From SIG603 sp964370635 (GTDB lineage: Bacteria > Bacillota > Clostridia > Oscillospirales > Acutalibacteraceae), in the NCBI GenBank assembly GCA_964370635.1, contig CAYJJU010000006.1:1-64000 (forward strand): a stretch of DNA of 64,000 nt, in the 5' to 3' direction. Positions 58,061 to 64,000 of the stretch are shown here, one piece after another. The stretch's first letter is position 1. Every line of letters starts with the position of its first letter. The notes under the pieces are model-generated. The model was not told where the DNA came from and made no database searches. It saw only the letters and a list, made by a program, of their open reading frames with translations. A program made the translations under genes and the position numbers.

Positions 58061-58666
58061 ATGCAAAACGTACTACAAATTAGCACAAACCCAGGAAAAT
58101 ATGAACTTCAAGTAGAACATGCAAAACTTGAGTATAAAAACAATCCACTTCCTCTTGCAAAAGTAAATACACAAAGAGGGAAATTTGAACTTGATTCAGA
58201 GCCTGCAAGACTGCGTGTAGATACTTATCAGTCAAGAAGATCTATGGGACATTTAAACTTGACCGACAGCGCCGCAGAATTTTCAAACAAGGCGCAAGCA
58301 AATTTTAGCGATTATATTTCAAACACTATTTCAATAGGCCGAGGTGTAGGAGATGTCACCGATGGCACCACTATAGGTTCCCTTATGCGCAATAAAATGA
58401 CAGAAATATCAAAGTCTATGACTGTGTTTATTCCAGCCTCAGGCACGGTAAGCATATCATGGCAAGACGATAAGCTTACATCTTCCTACACACCTTCTCA
58501 AACAGACTATGAATGGGATATTAAAGGCGTTGATTTCACCTATACTCGCGGTGGTGTTTCGCTCAATGTTTTAGAAAGAGCCAATGTAGACATCGAGTAT
58601 GTCGGTGAGCCTTTGTACTTTCCTCGCAGTGCGGCAAAGGCATATCAAAACGCATTAGCCGTGTAG
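58061..58666 (+). CDS. DUF6470 family protein (YviE-like)
   Basis: A 201-residue member of the family found after flgL in Bacillota. The regions LQISTNPGKYELQVEHAKLEYK and KFELDSEPARLRVDTYQSRRSMG are characteristic. In Bacillus the next genes are fliW and csrA, but neither is present here. A GTG at 58049 overlaps the ribosome site, while ATG 58061 has GAGGTG at 9 nt. Function unknown, presumably flagellar. Confidence 0.87.
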   Translation: MQNVLQISTNPGKYELQVEHAKLEYKNNPLPLAKVNTQRGKFELDSEPARLRVDTYQSRRSMGHLNLTDSAAEFSNKAQANFSDYISNTISIGRGVGDVTDGTTIGSLMRNKMTEISKSMTVFIPASGTVSISWQDDKLTSSYTPSQTDYEWDIKGVDFTYTRGGVSLNVLERANVDIEYVGEPLYFPRSAAKAYQNALAV

Positions 58667-58667
58667 T

Positions 58668-59138
58668 ATGAGTGTTAATTACTTACATGTTTTAGACATG
58701 TTAAACGAAAAACAACAACTGTTTTTAAGGCTTGAGGAAACCACAAGTAATACTGTAGTTGAAAAATCAGAAAAATTTATCGACAGCATGAAAAAAAGAG
58801 CAGATTTATTTGACAGCCTGCGAGAGCTTGATAAAAAAATCACCGCAGAAGCCATAAATGACAGAAAACTTCGAGATGCCCTAAATAACATCACCAATAA
58901 GAAAGATGTCGATGACAGCCTTTTAGAAATTTTTGACCTCTCTCTTAAAATAAAAGCAATAGCAAATAGGCTTTTAAAAAATGAATCCTTACTTTTTGAG
59001 CATTTAAAAGCCGAAAGAAACTCAATTTTAAAGGAAATAGAAAAACTAAACAAAAGCGGAACTGCCGCTGCAAACAGATACTACAATACAACTAAGCTTA
59101 AAGCCGCAAAAAAAGTTAAGCCGGGTAAGCTAATTTAG
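58668..59138 (+). CDS. Small helical protein, possible flagellar chaperone
   Basis: A 156-residue protein of no recognised family, with no membrane segment. It is predicted to be long alpha-helices: residues 15-60 and 85-130 are heptad-like and charged (NEKQQLFLRLEETTSNTVVEKSEKFIDSM, LLKNESLLFEHLKAERNSILKEIEKL). The C-terminus is basic (KLKAAKKVKPGK). Size and helical form resemble FlgN/FliT chaperones. It is separated from the DUF6470 stop by 1 bp and from fliD by 17 bp, so it belongs to the operon. A FliD or DUF6470 chaperone role is a plausible inference only. Confidence 0.65.
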   Translation: MSVNYLHVLDMLNEKQQLFLRLEETTSNTVVEKSEKFIDSMKKRADLFDSLRELDKKITAEAINDRKLRDALNNITNKKDVDDSLLEIFDLSLKIKAIANRLLKNESLLFEHLKAERNSILKEIEKLNKSGTAAANRYYNTTKLKAAKKVKPGKLI

Positions 59139-59155
59139 AAACGGAGGAATAAAAA

Positions 59156-62128
59156 ATGAGCAGTATTAACTCCTCATCATACTACAGCGCTAGCACAGGT
59201 ACCAGTGGAATATCGGGTCTTATGTCCGGAATGGACACCGATGCACTAGTAGAACAAATGCTTTCTGCTACACAGACTAAAATTGACAGGGCGGAAGCCG
59301 AACAATTGCAAACAGAATGGAAACAGGAACTTTATCGTGAAGTAATTGACGAAATTAATGGTTTTTATAATAAGTATTTCGACACCTCTTACGGTTCAAC
59401 ACTAAAAACTAACTTCGCAACAACAGATTTCTTTAACAGCATGATATCTTCTGTCACAAGTGGAAACGCCGTTAAAGTGTCGGGCACATCTACAGATGCA
59501 CTTTCAGGCGATCTTAAAATTGCTGTTACCGGGCTTGCTAGTGCGGCAAGTCTGATATCTAAAGAGAAATTAAGCGGTGATCAAACAATAGTCGGAAACT
59601 CTACACTTGATAATGGCACAGAAATTTTTTCTGCCGCCAATCTCTCAAAGAATTTTGAAGAAACTGTCAGCTTAAAAGTTGGTTCAAAAACGGTCGATGT
59701 AAACTTAAACCACGTGACTAATGAAGACGAACTTGCAAAGGCTTTTAACGACGCCTTTAAATCAGCAGGTGTAAGCGGTGCAAGCGCCGAAATATATGAA
59801 GGAAAACTAAGAATAGTTTCAGACTCTTCTACCTCTGTAAGCGTTGATACTGCAAATTCGACCGCAAAAGGTCTTGCGCTTACAGGTTTTTCAGACGCGT
59901 CGGTTTCTGATGTGACTAACACAGCTGGTGCTGTAGTCGGAAAATCATTGCAAGGCACAGACGCAGACTTTAATGCAGGTATTTCTTTTGATATCACTTT
60001 TGACGGTGTAACAAAAACTATTGATTTAAGCGACGTACAGGGCAGTACTTCAATAGATGGTTATACAATTTCTGAAACAGATGTGCTTACAGCACTTCAA
60101 GACAAAATTTCTAAGGCCTTTGGCTCTGCTGTTGAGGTTTCTTATGATACAGAAAATAAAAACCTTGTTTTTGGAATAGGTCTAAAAAACGATGATGGCA
60201 CGACTCAAGCAGGCCATGAACTTATAATCACAGGCTCAGACAGCTCTGTTTTGGGTATAAAACCAGGTAGCACATCTACGTTTAACACAAGTCAAACTTT
60301 AAGCGAAATTGGTGCTGGCGATAAATTTGAATTTACAATAAACGGTGTAGATTTTAGTTTTGACGGCGACACTTCGGTGGCTTCAATGATAGACACAGTA
60401 AATAGAAGCTCTGCAGGCGTTACAATGAATTACTCCACCCTATCCGACACCATGAGCATCACCGCAAATAATACGGGCTCAAGCTTTGGAATAGACATGA
60501 AGCAAACATCGGGTAATATTTTATCTGAACTTTTCGGAGATTCTGTAATCTCTGGCCCGTCTTCTATCACAAGCGAATACTTAACAACCAATACAGTAAG
60601 CGCTTCAAACGGCGGACTAAGTGATTCGTATGAAACAACAGCAGCCACTCTTTCTATGCAGGTAAACGGAGAAACCAAAACTTTCACCCTTGCCGCAAAA
60701 GAGGGCGATGCGACATATTCTGCCGCAGAAATTAAAACTGCTTTTAACGCATGGCTTACAGAAGAGTTTGAGGGAAATATTACATACAATACCACAAGCG
60801 GTAACCTAGATGTTAAAGAGGGTTATTTGGTTGAATTTAATAAAACTTCTGTCAACACCACAAGCGGTTCGGCAGTTGCAGAGGCACAAAAAACCGATTT
60901 AGCACTTGCAATGGGCTTTAACTTTACCGCAAGTTCAAATATAGCTACAGAAGACACAAAACTTTCAGACGTTTACGGTATAGATGTCTCGGCCTTTAAG
61001 ACAGCTAGCGGTACCGCAACAGGCGACACCACACTTTCTCAAATTACAGGCATGACAGGCCAAATCGTTACAGACCCTAATACAAATCCACCGAGCGTTA
61101 CCACTTATGACGGCTTTATAGCATCATTCTCAGGCGGTAGGCTTGTTCTAAGCGCAAGCGGTGAGGTTATGTTCCACCCTGCCCCTCCTATGGATGGACT
61201 TTTCGGAAATTCTAATATACAACTAGGCTCAGGCGAGGGTGCCGGCTCTTTGGTTGCAGGTAGCGTGACACAGGGGCAAGATGCCAAGGTGACTATAAAC
61301 GGAGTAGAAACAACAAGAAGCAGTAACTCCTTTGAAATTGACGGCGTTTCAATGCAACTTACATCTTTAAGCGAAAAAGACGATGCCGGAAATTATATTG
61401 AAACCACAATTTCAACCGTGAGAGACGACGATGCAATTGTAGACGCTTTCAAGGGTTTTGTAGAAGATTACAATAAAATGATAGAAGTTTTAAACGGCTA
61501 CGTTTCCGAAGATGCCGATTATAAAGACTACCCACCTCTAACAGATGCTCAAAAAGAAGAAATGACAGACAGAGAAATTGAGCTTTGGGAAGAGAAAACA
61601 AAAGTTGGACTATTAAGAAACGACAGCACAATAAATACCTTCTTAAGCCAGCTAAGGTCTGCAATTTACACCAAACCTGAAGATTCAAGCCTTGCGCTTT
61701 ACCAAATTGGCATTGAAACCACATCTTTCTTTGACGATGAAGATGTAGCCGGTTCTTTGACTATCGATGAAGACGCACTAAGACAGGCCCTTTCAAGTGA
61801 CCCTACAAGCGTCATGACTTTGTTCACTTCTTCTAGCGATGGACTTGCGGCTCAATTTGAAGAAATATTTGAAAGCACAGCAAACACAAGTTCGGCCGAC
61901 CCCGGAACACTGGTAGCTTTAGCAGGTGTCGAAGGCAAGGCAACTGAAGAAAACAATGATTTAAGTAGCAGACTTGATACCATTGAAAGCACAATTGAAA
62001 ACCTAAAATATAGATACGAGCAAGAAAGCGCAAGGTATTGGGCAAGTTTTACCGCTATGGAAACCGCACTTTCAAACTATAACACCGACTTAGGATATTT
62101 AACACAACAATTCGGTTCATCGTATTAA
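59156..62128 (+). CDS. fliD: Flagellar filament cap protein FliD, extended
   Basis: Filament cap (HAP2). The 990-residue protein is far longer than the usual 450-700. The FliD N-terminal domain (about 15-130) has GISGLMSGMDTDALVEQML. The C-terminal domain (about 690-985) contains VEDYNKMIEVLNGYVSE, DDEDVAGSLTIDEDALRQALSSDPTSVMTLFT and a coiled-coil end. The middle (about 130-690) has at least three related beta modules (VSLKVGSKTVDVNLN, DITFDGVTKTIDLSD, LSMQVNGETKTFTLA) followed by an acidic/Ala-rich helix, so the exposed part is expanded. A ribosome site (ACGGAGG) precedes the ATG. Confidence 0.92.
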   Translation: MSSINSSSYYSASTGTSGISGLMSGMDTDALVEQMLSATQTKIDRAEAEQLQTEWKQELYREVIDEINGFYNKYFDTSYGSTLKTNFATTDFFNSMISSVTSGNAVKVSGTSTDALSGDLKIAVTGLASAASLISKEKLSGDQTIVGNSTLDNGTEIFSAANLSKNFEETVSLKVGSKTVDVNLNHVTNEDELAKAFNDAFKSAGVSGASAEIYEGKLRIVSDSSTSVSVDTANSTAKGLALTGFSDASVSDVTNTAGAVVGKSLQGTDADFNAGISFDITFDGVTKTIDLSDVQGSTSIDGYTISETDVLTALQDKISKAFGSAVEVSYDTENKNLVFGIGLKNDDGTTQAGHELIITGSDSSVLGIKPGSTSTFNTSQTLSEIGAGDKFEFTINGVDFSFDGDTSVASMIDTVNRSSAGVTMNYSTLSDTMSITANNTGSSFGIDMKQTSGNILSELFGDSVISGPSSITSEYLTTNTVSASNGGLSDSYETTAATLSMQVNGETKTFTLAAKEGDATYSAAEIKTAFNAWLTEEFEGNITYNTTSGNLDVKEGYLVEFNKTSVNTTSGSAVAEAQKTDLALAMGFNFTASSNIATEDTKLSDVYGIDVSAFKTASGTATGDTTLSQITGMTGQIVTDPNTNPPSVTTYDGFIASFSGGRLVLSASGEVMFHPAPPMDGLFGNSNIQLGSGEGAGSLVAGSVTQGQDAKVTINGVETTRSSNSFEIDGVSMQLTSLSEKDDAGNYIETTISTVRDDDAIVDAFKGFVEDYNKMIEVLNGYVSEDADYKDYPPLTDAQKEEMTDREIELWEEKTKVGLLRNDSTINTFLSQLRSAIYTKPEDSSLALYQIGIETTSFFDDEDVAGSLTIDEDALRQALSSDPTSVMTLFTSSSDGLAAQFEEIFESTANTSSADPGTLVALAGVEGKATEENNDLSSRLDTIESTIENLKYRYEQESARYWASFTAMETALSNYNTDLGYLTQQFGSSY

Positions 62129-62150
62129 ATAAAGATTTGAGGAATTAATT

Positions 62151-62537
62151 ATGAGAAACAATCCATATCAAGCATACAAACAACAATCAATCATGACTAT
62201 GACCCCTGCCGACATGCTCACTGCGCTTTATGACGGTCTTTTAAAGCAGTTTACACTTGCAATAAAGGCTATTGAAGAAAAAGATTATAGCACTGCTAAC
62301 ACTACCTTGCAAAAAGGTCAAAAGATTTTAAGACATTTGCAAACTACTTTAGACGACTCTATAGCTATTTCTAAAGATTTAAATTCACTTTATGATTATT
62401 TCATATATGTTTCAATTCAATCTAACATGAAAAAAGAAGTTGGCGAGCTGTCTGCTGTGATTAATATGATAGAAGAACTTAGAAACACTTATATCCAAGC
62501 AGATAAAAAACTTAGAAGCGGTGAAAAAGTAGGCTAA
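62151..62537 (+). CDS. fliS: Flagellin chaperone FliS
   Basis: Chaperone that binds the flagellin C-terminus. The 128-residue protein has the family start NPYQAYKQQSIMTMTPADMLTALYDGLLKQFTLAIKAIEEKDYSTANT and the LYDYFIYVSIQSN region. It lies 22 bp after fliD. The flagellin gene itself is not in the window. Confidence 0.95.
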   Translation: MRNNPYQAYKQQSIMTMTPADMLTALYDGLLKQFTLAIKAIEEKDYSTANTTLQKGQKILRHLQTTLDDSIAISKDLNSLYDYFIYVSIQSNMKKEVGELSAVINMIEELRNTYIQADKKLRSGEKVG

Positions 62538-62613
62538 TTTTAACTTGATTATTCCTTTATACTGTGTTATTATACTATTAATAATATTATTTTACAGAAA
62601 AGGAGATTTACAT

Positions 62614-62967
62614 ATGTTTTTTAATTCTACAAATTTTAAAACTATAGAAGCCGGTGTAAACATCGCATGGCTTGAGCAGCAAATCCACTCTCAAAACATT
62701 GCAAACATAGAAACACCTGATTATAAGGCAAAACAACTAGTTTTTGACGATGTTCTAAATGAGGCTATGAGCGCTGGAAACGGCGGTAATATTAGTGTCA
62801 GCGTAATAGAAGATCCTAGCAGTGTTCTTCAAGATGGAAATAATGTAAATCTTGAAAAAGAAAATATAGAGCTTTATAAGTCTTATGCCCAGTACAGCAT
62901 GTTACTTGACAAAGCAATGGGACAATTTAACAATATTACTACTGTTTTAAACAGTAATATGAGTTAA
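62614..62967 (+). CDS. flgB: Proximal rod protein FlgB
   Basis: Rod subunit. The 117-residue protein has IAWLEQQIHSQNIANIETPDYKAKQLVF and ends in the ELYKSYAQYSMLLDKAMGQFNNITTVL helix. ATG 62614 has AAGGAG 8 nt upstream; the frame extended to 62545 adds a hydrophobic N-terminus without a ribosome site and is rejected. It is placed after fliS instead of before fliE. Confidence 0.93.
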   Translation: MFFNSTNFKTIEAGVNIAWLEQQIHSQNIANIETPDYKAKQLVFDDVLNEAMSAGNGGNISVSVIEDPSSVLQDGNNVNLEKENIELYKSYAQYSMLLDKAMGQFNNITTVLNSNMS

Positions 62968-62983
62968 GGTAAAGGAGTATATT

Positions 62984-63403
62984 ATGGCATTTTTATCTTC
63001 ACTTGACATTGTAGGCTCGGCACTTACCGCAGAGCGCTATCGTTCAGATGTTATAACTCAAAATATTGCAAATGCATCTACCACTCAGACAGAAGACGGC
63101 GGCCCTTATCAAAGAAAACAAGTTGTTTTTTCTGAAAGAGAGCTAACATTTTCTGAAACCCTCTCAAATGTGCAAGGTGGTGTAGAGATTTCTGAAGTTG
63201 TTGAAAACGATAGAGATTTCAAAATGGTTTACGACCCAACTCACCCCCAAGCAGACGAGGACGGCTATGTTGCCTATCCAAATGTCGACACCACAGAAGA
63301 AATGATTGACTTAATGGCGGCAAGTAATGCCTATGATGCAAATTTAACCGTCTTAAGCGTTGTTAAAGAAATGATTAACAAAACTTTAGACATGAAAAGT
63401 TAA
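62984..63403 (+). CDS. flgC: Proximal rod protein FlgC
   Basis: Rod subunit of 139 residues. It has SALTAERYRSDVITQNIANASTTQTEDGGPYQRKQVVFSER and DPTHPQADEDGYVAYPNVDTTEEMIDLMAASNAYDANLTVL, both typical of FlgC. It is 16 bp after flgB and is the last gene of the plus-strand flagellar operon, followed by a terminator. Confidence 0.95.
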   Translation: MAFLSSLDIVGSALTAERYRSDVITQNIANASTTQTEDGGPYQRKQVVFSERELTFSETLSNVQGGVEISEVVENDRDFKMVYDPTHPQADEDGYVAYPNVDTTEEMIDLMAASNAYDANLTVLSVVKEMINKTLDMKS

Positions 63404-63408
63404 TTTAA

Positions 63409-63436
63409 GGGAGGGTTTTATGCCCTCCCCTTTTTT
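63409..63436 (+). terminator. Terminator of the flgM-flgC operon
   Basis: A GGGAGGG / CCCTCCC stem (63409-63415 with 63423-63429) is followed by C and T6. Confidence 0.9.
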
Positions 63437-63459
63437 ATATTGAAAAGTGAGGGGAATTT

Positions 63460-63915
63460 ATGGCGCGACAGGCAAAACAAATTCATGCATATTTATATAG
63501 GGAAAAAGATGGAAATTATGAATATGCGATTTTCCAAAGGGCGGATATGGAATTTTGCTTTCAAGGAGTGTCCGGCGGTGTGGAAGGCAATGAAAGTATA
63601 GAAGAAGCTGCCAGACGAGAAATTTTTGAAGAAGCAGGAATAAAAGAAAAACTCCCGCTTTACATCTTAGAAAGCGTGAGTTTTTTACCAGACAATATTT
63701 TTTCAGAGAAGACAAGAAAGTTATGGGGCAAAAACATAGTAGTAATACCAATGTATTTTTTTGCCATGCCATTTGACGGCGATATTATTTTATCAAACGA
63801 ACACAAAACCGTAAAATGGCTGGAATATGAAAAAGCTTACGATTTAGTTTTTTATACCGACCAAAAAGTAGCTCTTTATGAACTTAATGAAAAGCTACTT
63901 CGTGGTATTATTTGA
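63460..63915 (+). CDS. NUDIX hydrolase
   Basis: A 151-residue pyrophosphohydrolase of the Nudix superfamily. The Nudix box GGVEGNESIEEAARREIFEEAGI fits G-x5-E-x7-REUxEExGU exactly. The N-terminus (KQIHAYLYREKDGNYEYAIFQRA) and the phrase EHKTVKWLEYEKAYDLVFY suggest the dihydroneopterin-triphosphate/NudB-like group, but the substrate is not certain. GAGGGGA lies 9 nt before the ATG. It is separated from the flagellar operon by a terminator and is not obviously part of it. Confidence 0.88.
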   Translation: MARQAKQIHAYLYREKDGNYEYAIFQRADMEFCFQGVSGGVEGNESIEEAARREIFEEAGIKEKLPLYILESVSFLPDNIFSEKTRKLWGKNIVVIPMYFFAMPFDGDIILSNEHKTVKWLEYEKAYDLVFYTDQKVALYELNEKLLRGII

Positions 63916-63924
63916 CTTTGAAAA

Positions 63925-63960
63925 TAATGCAGGGTACGATTTCGACCGTACCCTGCATTA
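63925..63960. terminator. Hairpin downstream of the NUDIX gene
   Basis: Perfect 14-bp stem TAATGCAGGGTACG (63925-63938) and its complement (63947-63960) with an 8-base loop. There is no strong T tract on either side, so it is a possible terminator or the start of a repeat that continues past the window. Confidence 0.6.
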
Positions 63961-64000
63961 TATTACTAGTTTACAAAAGTTCTCATTTAAACACTGTATT

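Overview
The window is AT-rich DNA from a motile, low-GC Gram-positive bacterium of the class Clostridia. The evidence is a Bacillota-type ctsR-mcsA-mcsB-clpC stress operon, a class B sortase, strong G-rich ribosome binding sites with several TTG and GTG starts, and a clostridial-style flagellar operon that includes fliY, flbD, cheC, cheD and a TIGR02530-type gene. The species cannot be named from sequence alone. No rRNA, tRNA, CRISPR array, prophage or transposase gene was seen.

Layout. 1-7100: thioredoxin and a cyclophilin lipoprotein, an S1-domain protein, the clpC stress operon with a repeat-rich operator over its promoter, and a 39-residue cysteine-rich peptide gene. 7100-12700: a MITE-like repeat, then carA and an unusual gene in which carbamoyl-phosphate synthase large subunit is fused in frame to diaminopimelate epimerase; a near-consensus promoter and a terminator-like leader hairpin precede carA. 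12700-21070: general genes (P-loop kinase, sugar isomerase-like protein, FabV enoyl reductase, MFS transporter, sortase B, a secreted thioredoxin-fold/Fn3 protein, an APH-type kinase and an acidic membrane protein). 21090-21405: a structured repeat bounded by two identical hairpins.

21400-30400 is a signalling region: cheV, a degenerate VanY-like peptidase, two genes related to flagellar export (an FlhB C-terminal-domain protein and a probable FliK-C/YlqG protein), cheA-cheW-cheR, then a ComFB protein with an orphan ParA ATPase, facing a PilZ protein across a 24-bp perfect palindrome.

30478-54003 (minus strand) is a flagellar/chemotaxis operon of 27 genes running from fliE through the C-ring, export apparatus, hook, stator and sigma-28 genes to cheC-cheD. 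54597-63403 (plus strand) is the divergent late operon flgM-flgN-flgK-flgL-DUF6470-unknown-fliD-fliS, with rod genes flgB and flgC at its end instead of before fliE. The 593-bp divergent region carries convincing sigma-A promoters in both directions and a sigma-28-like promoter before flgM.

Together the genes encode most of a flagellum and a chemotaxis system of the CheA/W/V/R/C/D/Y type. fliL, flhF, flhG, fliW, csrA, cheB and flagellin were not seen here and must lie elsewhere or be absent. Several parts are modified: FlgD carries an Fn3 domain, MotB an acidic tail of about 90 residues, FliY a perfect heptapeptide repeat, and FliD is about 990 residues long.
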